64,000 bases of DNA from Acidisarcina sp963790505. GTDB lineage: Bacteria > Acidobacteriota > Terriglobia > Terriglobales > Acidobacteriaceae. Where the stretch lies: assembly GCA_963790505.1 (NCBI GenBank), contig CAWBOT010000004.1, forward strand, positions 372,001-436,000. The letters are read 5' to 3'. Positions 25,523 to 34,525 of this stretch are shown piece by piece (the first letter of the stretch is position 1; the number at the start of each line of letters is the position of its first letter). Position numbers and translations under genes: made by a program. Below the pieces are notes generated by a model. It worked only from the letters and a program-made list of their open reading frames with translations, was not told the DNA's origin and did not search any database.

Positions 25523-25640
25523 ATCGACCTAAGTTCCTCCCTCGGGCCGATTTGCTTGCATTTCTCTAGGCGAATGCACACGCGGGGCGTATGCTCGGGA
25601 ATGTTGCTCTAATATCCGATCTCCCTTCGGCTATCCTTTG

Positions 25641-25695
25641 GATTGCTGGCGGAGCCGGTAAGGGCCACCGATCTAAAGTTCTCCACCAAGCAATC
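25641..25695 (+). ncRNA. Candidate structured 5' leader of the omega-like gene
   Basis: The left arm GATTGCTGGCGGAG (25641-25654) pairs with CTCCACCAAGCAATC (25681-25695) over 13 base pairs, with one bulged A and one C-A mismatch. The enclosed loop contains CGGT (25656-25659) and ACCG (25667-25670), which can form an inner 4-bp stem. The structure ends 23 nt before the start codon at 25719, ahead of GAGG at 25711-25714. It could be a cis-regulatory RNA or riboswitch-like element; no known class was recognised. Confidence 0.4.
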
Positions 25696-25718
25696 TAACC
25701 GCACACCCACGAGGCAAC

Positions 25719-25949
25719 ATGCGCTCTGAGCTGGTCTATTCCGCCGGGATCCGTATCCCCAATCGCTTTCTGCTGACGACGCTGACAATCAAGGCCGTGC
25801 AGAGCCTCCACATCAGCAGCACCCGCACCGAAGACACCGCTAACCGCGTCTTTGCCGACGTCGCCAGCGGTCACTTCACCGACGTGAGAATGCCCGCCGT
25901 CGCGCCACAGCCTTCGATGGAACCGCTCCTCATCGCCTCCGCCGCTTAA
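25719..25949 (+). CDS. Small RNA-polymerase-omega-like protein
   Basis: This 76-residue protein begins MRSELVYSAGIRIPNRFLL and continues TTLTIKAVQSLH. The NRFxL...K/RA...L pattern resembles the core helix of the RNA polymerase omega subunit, and short acidobacterial omega-like proteins with a similar start are known to me from memory. It lacks a clear second omega helix and ends in a Pro/Ala-rich tail, so it may be a diverged paralogue or unrelated. A strongly foldable leader precedes it. It is convergent with tsaD, 33 nt away. Confidence 0.6.
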   Translation: MRSELVYSAGIRIPNRFLLTTLTIKAVQSLHISSTRTEDTANRVFADVASGHFTDVRMPAVAPQPSMEPLLIASAA

Positions 25950-25982
25950 ACCAATCCTCCTGATTGATTGCTTCGCCCGAAT

Positions 25983-27239
25983 TCAGAGCCCCAGACTTAA
26001 CGAGGGCTCTGCGTTGAGCGTTGCCTGCGCAAAATCGCTAGCCAGGAACTTGGGCCACGCCGCTGCCGCGATCATCGCCGCGTTGTCCGTCGACAACGCC
26101 AGCGAAGGAAAAGCGACCGCAAGGTTCCGGGTTTGCGCTTCGGCGACGAAGCGGGAGCGCAGTTCCCGGTTGGCCGCCACCCCTCCCGTCACAATCAGGT
26201 TCCTGACGCCTAGCGCCTCAGCGGTGCGCAATGTCTTCTGCAGAAGATCCCCAACCACGGCCCGCTGAAAACTCGCGATCAGGTCAAGAGTCTCGCGGTC
26301 GCATTGAGCAATCGCGTCCGCCGGCTTTGGGGCGGGAATCAGCGCCAGCGCCTGCCGCCGCGCTTCGATAGACGGCGCGAGGTCATGGCTCTCGACATAC
26401 CGGAGAACCGCAGTCTTGATCCCGCTGAAAGAAAAAAGAGTCCGCGAGGGGCCCTCTTCCTCCGGCGAACGAAGCTCGAGATTCTGCTTGCGCTTCGTCT
26501 TCACCTGCGCAAAGGCGAAAGGCACAGCCTTCGGATCGCCGTAAGGTGCGAGAGCGTCGATCCATGGCCCTCCCGGATAAGGCAGCCCGAGCAGCTTCGC
26601 AACCTTATCGAACGCCTCGCCAGCGGCGTCGTCTACAGTGCGGCCGACATTGCGGTAACGCCAGCTAGAAGCAACTGTCTCCACGGCGGCGGGTGTCCCA
26701 GGTACACCCGCGTTCGTTGCGGGTTCACCTGGGTTCTCTGGAACACAGTCCGCCAGATACAAATGCGTATGCCCTCCGGAGACAACCAGCGCGAGTATTG
26801 GCGTTTCAGGCTGAGCATTCGCCTGCGTAGCGGACTCGAGCAACACAGCGTGAATGTGACCCTCGAGATGGTTCACCGCAATCAGTGGCTTGCCCAGAGC
26901 AAAAGCGAGAAATTTCCCATAGGTGACTCCAACCAGCAACGCTCCGGCAAGCCCCGGGCCACTCGTCACGGCAATCGCGTCCAGGTCGCGGAGAGCAACT
27001 CCCGCTTCAGCAAGCGCGGCGCGGACCACCGGAACGATATTCCGCAAATGCTCGCGCGAGGCTAGCTCCGGAACGACCCCCCCAAACTGCGCGTGGGTCG
27101 CGATCTGCGAGGCCACCACATTCGACAGCGTCTCCCGGCCGCGGCGGACAACCGCCCCACCGGTCTCATCGCAGGAACTTTCAATGCCGAGAATCAAGCC
27201 CGAACCGGGGCTGGCGGTGGGTTCCGCTTGCACGTTCAT
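25983..27239 (-). CDS. tsaD: tRNA N6-adenosine threonylcarbamoyltransferase TsaD
   Basis: This 418-residue protein attaches the threonylcarbamoyl group to A37 of ANN-decoding tRNAs, with TsaB and TsaE as partners (not in this window). Family motifs are ILGIESSCDETG at the N-terminus, the metal-binding HLEGHIHA, VVSGGHTHLYL, PYPGGPWID and VTGGVAANRELR. The protein is longer than the usual 330-350 residues, partly through an N-terminal extension and partly through a Pro/Ala/Thr-rich insert between LADCVPEN and NVGRTVDDAAGEAFDKVAK. The ATG at 27239 was chosen because upstream codons give a low-complexity Arg/Ser stretch. It is divergent from the CCA-adding enzyme gene. Confidence 0.95.
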   Translation of the reverse strand: MNVQAEPTASPGSGLILGIESSCDETGGAVVRRGRETLSNVVASQIATHAQFGGVVPELASREHLRNIVPVVRAALAEAGVALRDLDAIAVTSGPGLAGALLVGVTYGKFLAFALGKPLIAVNHLEGHIHAVLLESATQANAQPETPILALVVSGGHTHLYLADCVPENPGEPATNAGVPGTPAAVETVASSWRYRNVGRTVDDAAGEAFDKVAKLLGLPYPGGPWIDALAPYGDPKAVPFAFAQVKTKRKQNLELRSPEEEGPSRTLFSFSGIKTAVLRYVESHDLAPSIEARRQALALIPAPKPADAIAQCDRETLDLIASFQRAVVGDLLQKTLRTAEALGVRNLIVTGGVAANRELRSRFVAEAQTRNLAVAFPSLALSTDNAAMIAAAAWPKFLASDFAQATLNAEPSLSLGL

Positions 27240-27277
27240 ATATTCGATACTAATGAAGTCAACATTGGCAGGAGGAA

Positions 27278-28648
27278 ATGACGAGCAAACGAGAAGCAGC
27301 GGAGGAGATTGTCGAGAGGCTGCGGACGAAGGGATTCGCCGCGTACTTCGCCGGCGGCTGCGTGCGCGATCTGCTCCTGGGGCGCCAACCGAAGGACTTT
27401 GACGTGGCCACGAACGCCCGCCCCGATATCGTTCTCGAGATGTTCCCGAAAACATTCTCCGTCGGCGCCCATTTCGGCGTGGTGTTGGTTGCGCCTGAGT
27501 CCGGCAACGAAGAGTTCGTAACTGAAGTCGCTACATTTCGTAACGACGGCGCCTATTCCGACGGCCGGCATCCCGACGCGGTTCGCTTCTCCGACAGCGC
27601 CGAAGAAGATGTGAAACGCCGCGACTTCACCATCAACGGAATGCTGCTCAATCCCCTGAAGCTCCGTGAGAGCGGCAACATCGATGCGTCAGTCCTCGAC
27701 TTCGTCGGTGGCCGCGAGGATCTGGGTGCCAAACTCGTGCGCGCGATAGGCGAACCCATGCAGCGCTTCGACGAAGACAAGCTGCGTATGTTGCGCGCCG
27801 TCCGCTTTGCTGCGCGATTTGGCTTTGAAATCGACCCGCGTACCTTCGCCGCAATCCGCGCTCGCGCATCGGAGATTCATCAAGTCAGCCGGGAACGAGT
27901 TCGCGATGAGCTCACCCGGATGCTCACCGAAGGCCAGGCGCGACGCGCCTTCGAGCTGCTCGATGTAACCGGCCTGTTGCAGGAAGTACTTCCCGAAATT
28001 ACGCGGATGCACGGCGTTGAGCAGCCCCCGCAGTTCCACCCCGAAGGCGACGTCTGGATCCATACTTTGTTGCTACTCGAAAAGCTACCGCCAGACGCCT
28101 CACCCGCGCTTGCCTGGGGCGCTCTGCTCCACGACATCGGCAAGCCGGCGACCTTTCGCCTCACGCCTGAGCGGATCCGCTTCGACGGCCACGTCGAGGT
28201 CGGCGTTCGCATCGCCGAGGACATTCTGCGCCGGCTTCGGTTCTCCACCGAAGAAACGTCACAGATACTGTTACTGATTCAAAATCACATGCGCTTCGGT
28301 GACGTACACAAGATGAAAGAGTCCACCTTGAAGCGATTCTTCCGCCTGCCTAAATTTGAGGAGCACCTCGCCCTGCACCGGATGGACGTCCTCTCCAGCT
28401 TTGGCGATCTGGGAAATTACAACTTTGCCAAAGAACGCTACGGGGCGATTCCCGAGGAGCAGGTCCGCCCGCATTTGCTCGTCACTGGGCGCGATCTCAT
28501 CGAGGCAGGCTACCGTCCCGGTCCGCAGTTCAAAGAGATGCTGGCTCTCGCCGAAGACGCCCAACTCGAAGGACGAATTCATTCCCGAGATGAAGGACTG
28601 GAGCTGGTGCGAGAAGCGCTTTCGGCTGTCCAAAAAGAACCGCGCTGA
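27278..28648 (+). CDS. CCA-adding enzyme / poly(A) polymerase family tRNA nucleotidyltransferase with HD domain
   Basis: This 456-residue class II nucleotidyltransferase has an N-terminal catalytic head with GGCVRDLLLG and the metal-binding DFDVAT (about residues 45-50). The RRDFTINGMLLNP motif and the EDKLRMLRAVRFAARFGFEI neck follow (key residues only). A C-terminal HD phosphohydrolase domain has WGALLHDIGKPATF. This fits a tRNA CCA-adding enzyme; a poly(A) polymerase role cannot be excluded from sequence. AGGAGG lies only 2 nt before the ATG at 27278, an unusually short spacing. It is divergent from tsaD, pairing two tRNA-maturation genes. Confidence 0.92.
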   Translation: MTSKREAAEEIVERLRTKGFAAYFAGGCVRDLLLGRQPKDFDVATNARPDIVLEMFPKTFSVGAHFGVVLVAPESGNEEFVTEVATFRNDGAYSDGRHPDAVRFSDSAEEDVKRRDFTINGMLLNPLKLRESGNIDASVLDFVGGREDLGAKLVRAIGEPMQRFDEDKLRMLRAVRFAARFGFEIDPRTFAAIRARASEIHQVSRERVRDELTRMLTEGQARRAFELLDVTGLLQEVLPEITRMHGVEQPPQFHPEGDVWIHTLLLLEKLPPDASPALAWGALLHDIGKPATFRLTPERIRFDGHVEVGVRIAEDILRRLRFSTEETSQILLLIQNHMRFGDVHKMKESTLKRFFRLPKFEEHLALHRMDVLSSFGDLGNYNFAKERYGAIPEEQVRPHLLVTGRDLIEAGYRPGPQFKEMLALAEDAQLEGRIHSRDEGLELVREALSAVQKEPR

Positions 28649-28682
28649 GTTTCGGCAGACAACAACCGCCGAACAGGCCGCC

Positions 28683-29843
28683 TTACACCGCCCGCCCCGC
28701 TGCAGCCCCACTCGCCCACGCCCACTGAAAATTGTGCCCGCCCAAATGTCCCGTCACATCGACGACCTCTCCAATGAAATAAAGCCCCGGCACCTTCTTC
28801 GCCTCCATCGTCTTCGCCGAGAGTTCGTTTGTGTCGATGCCCCCAACGGTCACTTCAGCCTTCTCGTATCCCTCCGTACCATCGGGTTCAAACTGCCAAT
28901 GATGGAGTCGATCTTCAAGTTGCTGAATCACCGCATTCGTCCACCGCAGCGGATCTGCAAGGTCGACGAGACGTTCGGCCAGCCTCGCCGCGAAGATCTC
29001 TCTCAAGGTCGCCTTCGCTTCCCCTGAATCGCGACGCGTATTGTCCTCGAGCATCGGCTTGAGGGCCGCCTTCTCCGGCGCCCAATCGATCGTGATTGAC
29101 GCCGACTCTCGCCAGTAAGACGAAATCTGCAAAATAGCCGGCCCGCTCAGGCCGCGATGGGTTATCAGCATCTTCTCGCGAAACTTCTGCCGCCCGCAGG
29201 ACGCAATTACCTCTGCCGACAACCCGGCAAGATCGCACCACGCCTGCTGGTCAGATTGCTCAAGCACGAAGGGCACCAGAGCCGGCCGGCACTCCACGAT
29301 CCCAATCCCAAACTGTTCCGCAATCTCATAGCCCAGCGCGGTCGCCCCCATCTTTGGAATCGACAACCCTCCCGTAGCAATCACCAGCGAGGTCGCATGA
29401 AACTCCCCATCTCGGCTCTGAACCTTGAACCCTTCCTCTTTGCTTACGCTCTGGATGTCTTGCTTCAGAAATATTTCGACGCCTACCGCGGCTGACTCTG
29501 CGAGCAGCATAGCCACAATCTCCTTCGCCGACCCATCGCAGAACAACTGTCCCAGCGTTTTCTCGTGATAGGCGATGCCATGCTTCTCAACCAGCGCGAT
29601 GAAGTCCGCCGGCGTGAAGCGGGCCAGCGCCGAGCGAGCAAAGTGACGGTTGGCCGAAAGAAAGTTTTCCGGTTTCGAATAGAGGTTGGTGAAGTTGCAG
29701 CGACCTCCACCGGAAATCAGGATCTTCTTGCCAACGCGGTCAGCGTGATCAAGCAGTGCAACGCGGCGTCCGCGCTTACCCGCCTCGATGGCGCACATAA
29801 GTCCCGCCGCACCCGCTCCGAGAATGATGACGTCGAAGGTCAC
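28683..29843 (-). CDS. BaiN/HI0933-type FAD-dependent oxidoreductase
   Basis: This 386-residue flavoprotein of the HI0933-like family has an N-terminal FAD motif GAGAAGLMCAIEAGKRG (about residues 9-25). It also has the family hallmarks KILISGGGRCNFTN (about 40-53), VIATGGLSIPKMG and, at the C-terminus, FIGEVVDVTGHLGGHNFQWAW. Some members reduce bile-acid intermediates (BaiN), but in most bacteria the substrate is unknown. No signal peptide or membrane helix is present. It follows the Ser/Thr kinase gene by 4 nt on the same strand. Confidence 0.9.
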   Translation of the reverse strand: MTFDVIILGAGAAGLMCAIEAGKRGRRVALLDHADRVGKKILISGGGRCNFTNLYSKPENFLSANRHFARSALARFTPADFIALVEKHGIAYHEKTLGQLFCDGSAKEIVAMLLAESAAVGVEIFLKQDIQSVSKEEGFKVQSRDGEFHATSLVIATGGLSIPKMGATALGYEIAEQFGIGIVECRPALVPFVLEQSDQQAWCDLAGLSAEVIASCGRQKFREKMLITHRGLSGPAILQISSYWRESASITIDWAPEKAALKPMLEDNTRRDSGEAKATLREIFAARLAERLVDLADPLRWTNAVIQQLEDRLHHWQFEPDGTEGYEKAEVTVGGIDTNELSAKTMEAKKVPGLYFIGEVVDVTGHLGGHNFQWAWASGAAAGRAV

Positions 29844-29847
29844 TGCT

Positions 29848-32736
29848 CTAGTTCAGGTGGGCGAATTCCATCTTGGCGGCGGCAAGCTGGGGTAGATCGG
29901 GATCGGCGTCTTTCCAGGTGGTGAAGAAGTCTTGGTAGGCCTTCTTGGCGCCTGCCTTGTCGCCCTGCATGGCGAGAGCGCGGGCCAGTCCGAGCTGCGC
30001 CTGGGGATAATCCTGGAGAGCTTGTCCGGCCCCGCCTGACAGAGCGGCGCCTTTTGCAACTGTTACTTTGCGGAAGGCCTCGGCAGCACTGGCGCCGTCA
30101 TGCAGGTCGAGGTAAGCGAGGCCACGCAGGTATTCCTGCTGGCTGATTAGGTTGAAGCTGCCCATTGGTTCCAGATCGTGCAAGGCCTGATCTGGGCGAC
30201 TGTGGGCCAGGTCGTCAGCGGCGCGAGCCTGGGGCAGATAAAGAGTGTTGGTAAGTGTATCCTGCGGGTATTTCCTGGCCAGGTCTTCCAGCAACGGGAG
30301 CGATATTTTGGCCTCCCCGCAAAGCGCCGCTGGCAAACCTGAGTTGCGGATGGTTGCCTTTGATTTATCCAGGCTGAGGGCCTGTTTCACCAGCGCGGGG
30401 ACATCATTGCACATTCCTGCGAGGGCCTTGCCCTGGGCCTTGGTCAACAAAATACCGGCCGCGACGTCGGGAAGTTTTTGCTGTTGCGCTTGATCGAAGG
30501 CTTTTTGATAGAGAGCGCCTGCGTCGCGATAGCGTCCGGAAAATTCTTGAACCATAGCGGCGCTCAACAGAATGAGATACTCTTCGGGTTTTCCGGAGGC
30601 CCACTCAATTTGCTGCTGCATCGCTGCCGGATCGCCTAACAGAAAGAACAAAGGGACCAGATTTTGGCGATATTCGGCATTGTTTGCAATATTGGTCTGG
30701 AGATCGTGGGTGGCGATCTCCTTGGCTTCCGCAAATCGATTGAGGCCAACGAAGTTGCCAACCTGATTTTCGCGCGCGATCGCGTCGTCCGCCTGCAGAT
30801 CGAGGGCGCGTTGGTTCGCCACGACCCCTTTTTCCAAGTCTCCGATGAGACCATAGGCGGACCCCAGATTGACCCAGGTATCCAGATTCTGCGGATAGGT
30901 TCGGGTCGCCAGTTCGAGGGTCTCGATCACTTTCGGCAGGTCGCCGGTGACGTTCTGGTAGTAGTGGCCGGCGATGTAGAGCCGTTCGCGCTCGCTGACG
31001 TTCGCGGAGAGGTCGTAGGCCTTCTGAAAGTATTCGACTGCCTTTCCGGTTGCTCCAGAATTGCCGTAGACCACCCCCAGCCGCGCCCAGGCCATGGCGA
31101 AGTTGGGGTCGAGCTCGAGAGCGCGCTTGTAATGGCCCTCAGCCTGTGGAATGTCATTCCCTTCAAAGTGCTCTACATCGCCTAGCGCAAAGGCGCGGAA
31201 GGCCTCGAGTGAAGAGGTCGTTGCCTGGCCTAGCGGCGTGTCGAGCTTCTGAATGGAACTGAGAGATTCTCCAAGCTTCGCCCGGAGCGCGGTGGTTGCC
31301 TGGTCGAGGGCGGTGAGGACGTGCTCTTTGTCGGGGGCCTGGGCCTGCTCGCTGGCGATGGTGTCGCCGTTGGCGGTGGACTGCGCCTGAAGAGTAACAA
31401 CGTATTCGTTGCCCAGCCGGGAGATGCTCCCGTTAATGATGGCCTTGATGCCCTCGCGGACGCCAATCTCGCGGGCGATCTCCGGCGTGATTTTGGTATC
31501 TGGCGGTTTGCCCAGATACTGCAGGCTTTGACGAAGATGCTGCTGGCTGACGATGGTGAGAAACGGCGATTGTTCGAGCTGGATCTCAAGCGCCTGGGTC
31601 AGCGTGGTATCGAAGACTGGATCGCCCGTCTGATTGGTGAAATCAGACAGAATGACCGAGTCTCTTTCGTGTATCACCGGCGCGGCGCCAGACGCCGGCG
31701 CAGACGGCTGATGGCCATGCCACAGGTAAAAGCCGCCTGCCGCCAGCGCCACGACCAGTGCAGCTCCGGCAATCATCAACGGAGCCTTGCTCTTCGCAGC
31801 GGACGCATCGATCGGAATGGTGTGCCGTGAAGAGGTGCGGCCTGTCATTTTTTCGAGGTCGACGCGAAGCTCCGCGGCCGATGCGTAACGCTGCTCCTTG
31901 TTCTTAGCGAGTAGCTTCAGGACGATGCGCTCGAGCTCTTTAGGCAGCGCCGGATTCAGTTTCCGCAGCGGATCCGGTTCTTTCGTCAGCAACGCGGCCA
32001 GTACGTCAGCGGAGACTTCCCCGTGAAATGGCGGCTGGCCGGTGGCCATCTCATACAGCACCGCGCCCAGCGAGAAAAGGTCCGATCGAACATCCAGGGC
32101 CTGGCCTCGGGCCTGCTCCGGAGACATATAGGCCAAGGTGCCGATGGTCGTTCCGGGGGTGGTGAGGGTAAGTCCGGCTGCGGTCTCGCCGAGCCCGACG
32201 GAGTCGGAGGTATCGCCCGCCGCGCTCTCCGTGGAGAAGGCGCGGGAGATCTTGGCTAGCCCGAAATCAAGCACCTTGATCTGCTGCGACCCCTGCTGCT
32301 TGCGGACGATGAAAATGTTCGCCGGTTTGATGTCGCGATGGATGATGCCCGCCGCGTGGGCCTCTTCGAGAGCGCGCGCCAGCTGGATTCCGAAATCCAC
32401 GACCTGGTCAACGGGCAGCGGAGTGCCCAGCAAGGCTGCGCGCAGCGTCTGGCCCTGCAGCAGTTCCATCACGAGATATGGCTGGCCGGCGTGTTCGCCA
32501 ACGTCGTGAATGGTGCAGATATTCGGGTGGTTGAGAGACGAGGCGGCGCGGGCCTCGCGTAAAAAGCGCTCATGCGAGGCGTGCCCCGGTGTTCCGGATC
32601 CGATGTAGCTCTCGGAGAGCACTTTCACTGCGACATCGCGCTGGAGGCGGGTATCCCGGGCGCGGTAGACAATCCCCATGCCGCCACTGCCCAGCCGGTC
32701 GATCAGTTCGTACGGGCCAATTACGGTCTGTTCCAT
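29848..32736 (-). CDS. PknB-type Ser/Thr protein kinase with TolB-like and TPR sensor region
   Basis: This 962-residue protein has an N-terminal Hanks-type kinase (about residues 9-275) with glycine loop GSGGMG, catalytic HRDIKPANI and DFGLAK, and APE-loop equivalent MSPEQARG. One transmembrane helix follows (about 320-342). The extracytoplasmic part is a TolB-N/FlgO-like domain (about 355-490: VILSDFTNQTGDPVFDTTL) and then many TPR repeats to the C-terminus. This combination is expanded in Acidobacteriota. Its substrates and inducing signal are unknown. It lies 77 nt downstream of the GH39 gene on the same strand and 4 nt before the BaiN-like gene. Confidence 0.92.
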   Translation of the reverse strand: MEQTVIGPYELIDRLGSGGMGIVYRARDTRLQRDVAVKVLSESYIGSGTPGHASHERFLREARAASSLNHPNICTIHDVGEHAGQPYLVMELLQGQTLRAALLGTPLPVDQVVDFGIQLARALEEAHAAGIIHRDIKPANIFIVRKQQGSQQIKVLDFGLAKISRAFSTESAAGDTSDSVGLGETAAGLTLTTPGTTIGTLAYMSPEQARGQALDVRSDLFSLGAVLYEMATGQPPFHGEVSADVLAALLTKEPDPLRKLNPALPKELERIVLKLLAKNKEQRYASAAELRVDLEKMTGRTSSRHTIPIDASAAKSKAPLMIAGAALVVALAAGGFYLWHGHQPSAPASGAAPVIHERDSVILSDFTNQTGDPVFDTTLTQALEIQLEQSPFLTIVSQQHLRQSLQYLGKPPDTKITPEIAREIGVREGIKAIINGSISRLGNEYVVTLQAQSTANGDTIASEQAQAPDKEHVLTALDQATTALRAKLGESLSSIQKLDTPLGQATTSSLEAFRAFALGDVEHFEGNDIPQAEGHYKRALELDPNFAMAWARLGVVYGNSGATGKAVEYFQKAYDLSANVSERERLYIAGHYYQNVTGDLPKVIETLELATRTYPQNLDTWVNLGSAYGLIGDLEKGVVANQRALDLQADDAIARENQVGNFVGLNRFAEAKEIATHDLQTNIANNAEYRQNLVPLFFLLGDPAAMQQQIEWASGKPEEYLILLSAAMVQEFSGRYRDAGALYQKAFDQAQQQKLPDVAAGILLTKAQGKALAGMCNDVPALVKQALSLDKSKATIRNSGLPAALCGEAKISLPLLEDLARKYPQDTLTNTLYLPQARAADDLAHSRPDQALHDLEPMGSFNLISQQEYLRGLAYLDLHDGASAAEAFRKVTVAKGAALSGGAGQALQDYPQAQLGLARALAMQGDKAGAKKAYQDFFTTWKDADPDLPQLAAAKMEFAHLN

Positions 32737-32813
32737 CGTCGCGCGGGAAGACCACTTAAACGTAACACGGCGATCGCTTTCGCGTGATGACCAAAAAGTG
32801 GTAGTCAGCCTGC

Positions 32814-34325
32814 TCAGCGGACTTCAATGATCGCTAGTCCCTTGGGCGGCACAGTGACCGTCAAACCTCCCTGATCGAGTTTCTCAGTTCCGGGTCGTCC
32901 GAGTTCGGCTACCTGCTTGAGCTGTTTGATCTGCGCCTGCGTCGGATAGCGCGGGCTGCCCATTTGCTTGTAGGCGTCAAGCGTATCCCCGTGCCTCGCA
33001 TCGACCCGGCTGATCGTCACAGCTGCTTGAGGAGCCACTCCTTTGAAGTCAAAATGGAAGCTTTTGTCCGAGCCCGACGCTTCGGGCTCAACCAGGTTCC
33101 ACAATGCAATCACAAGTGTCCCGTCTTTGCGGCGGGTCACGAGAACATCGTTGCTGCTGGACGCAATCCGCTCGTCGCCCAGTTTATGCAGCAATTCAAA
33201 AACGTCGAAGGCGGGTTTGGGAATCCCTCCCGCTGCAATCAGCCCGTAGCCGCCGTAGAAAGGCTGTTTGACCGGGCCCTGCTCCTCAAACACATCCGAA
33301 AAAGTCCAGTACGACATGACGTCGACGAGTCCATCGCACTGCCGAATGGTGTCCGCCATCCATGGCCCCATGTAAATCGAGTCCGTAATCGGCGATTCGT
33401 TGGCATAGGTGGCGTTAAACTCGCTCCAAATCAGCGGAATCGTCGGCTTGGCCGACGCCTGAATCTGGTCATGCACCTTCTTTACGGCAGCACAGACCAT
33501 CTGATGCGGCGGAATCGGCCGGTTGTCGCCAAAAACGTCCTTGGCCGTGTCATTCCCGTAGACGTGGGTAGAAACGAAGTCCAGTGGGACATTGTTCTGC
33601 GTCGCGTGAGCAATCATGGCGTCAACCCATGCCGCCTGCGCCGTCGCCGGGCCTCCAACGCGAATCTTCTGGTCGACCGCCTTCAACGCGCGAGCCGTGT
33701 GATCGTAGAGCTCGAAATAAGTCTGCTGCGCGGGCCGCCCTGTCCAGAAATCGATGTTCGGCTCATTCCACACCTCGAAGTACCAGGACGAAACCTCCTC
33801 GATGCCATAGCGGTCGACCAGGTGTTGGGCAAACGCAGTCATCAGCGCGTCCCACTTCGCATAATCCTTCGGCGGCGAAACTACCTGCTTGTACCAGAAG
33901 GCGTGCAGGTCCTGGGGACGGAGCGCCAGCTTCTTCGGCATAAAGCTGATCTCGACAAACGGCTTCACTCCATTCGCAAGCAGCCCGTCGTCAATCTGGT
34001 CTATATACGAGAAGTTATAGACCGGTTTGCCCTTGGCGTCCTCGTCATAGACGCCGAGTTCATCGTGCAGGATCGCGTGAAAGCGGACGTACCGAAATCC
34101 GGTGATCTGCTTTACCTGGCGCAGATCGGTGCGGTAGCTGTCGCGCATCGTCAGTTCGGCGCGCCCCGAGCCAAACATCTGCTCCCAGAAATGCGGCAGC
34201 GGAGTCGCCGGCCCCTTTGCATCGATAGCAACGTTTTCAATGGGCGCCGATTGCGCTTTCAGTTGGAGCGGCCAGCAGACCGTGCTGAGCAAGGCCAGCG
34301 TAAGAGACAGAAATCCGCGATGCAT
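32814..34325 (-). CDS. Secreted GH39 beta-xylosidase-like glycosidase
   Basis: This 503-residue protein has a signal peptide at about residues 1-24 (FLSLTLALLSTVCWPLQLKA). It is a GH39 TIM barrel with acid/base E188 in EVWNEPN and nucleophile E302 in LIWSEFNA, followed by a small beta domain at about 400-503. GH39 enzymes release xylose or related sugars from xylo-oligosaccharides; alpha-L-iduronidase is the animal relative. It is divergent from the chemosensory operon and upstream of the Ser/Thr kinase. Together with the GH3, GH2 and GH51 genes it suggests hemicellulose use. Confidence 0.9.
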   Translation of the reverse strand: MHRGFLSLTLALLSTVCWPLQLKAQSAPIENVAIDAKGPATPLPHFWEQMFGSGRAELTMRDSYRTDLRQVKQITGFRYVRFHAILHDELGVYDEDAKGKPVYNFSYIDQIDDGLLANGVKPFVEISFMPKKLALRPQDLHAFWYKQVVSPPKDYAKWDALMTAFAQHLVDRYGIEEVSSWYFEVWNEPNIDFWTGRPAQQTYFELYDHTARALKAVDQKIRVGGPATAQAAWVDAMIAHATQNNVPLDFVSTHVYGNDTAKDVFGDNRPIPPHQMVCAAVKKVHDQIQASAKPTIPLIWSEFNATYANESPITDSIYMGPWMADTIRQCDGLVDVMSYWTFSDVFEEQGPVKQPFYGGYGLIAAGGIPKPAFDVFELLHKLGDERIASSSNDVLVTRRKDGTLVIALWNLVEPEASGSDKSFHFDFKGVAPQAAVTISRVDARHGDTLDAYKQMGSPRYPTQAQIKQLKQVAELGRPGTEKLDQGGLTVTVPPKGLAIIEVR

Positions 34326-34455
34326 CGTTTTCTGCCGCCTTTCTACTTTTTCCGCTCAACCCGTCCGCGAATCCTGCCGATACCGCTCACAGCGAACAAA
34401 AGGGCCGAGACGAGTCTGCTGCTTGGATGCGGCAACGCAATCTAACGCTCTCACC

Positions 34456-34485
34456 ATAAACCTGTCGCGGCGTTTGCCGGTTTAT
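34456..34485. promoter_or_regulatory. Inverted repeat upstream of cheA
   Basis: ATAAACC at 34456-34462 is the exact reverse complement of GGTTTAT at 34479-34485. GGC (34469-34471) and GCC (34476-34478) next to the right arm can extend the pairing. It lies 40 nt before the cheA ATG. It is a plausible operator or leader hairpin for the chemosensory operon; no activator family is identified. Confidence 0.35.
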
Positions 34486-34525
34486 CGCTATATCTCCGGA
34501 CTTTTTCGACTGGATTGAGGACTGC

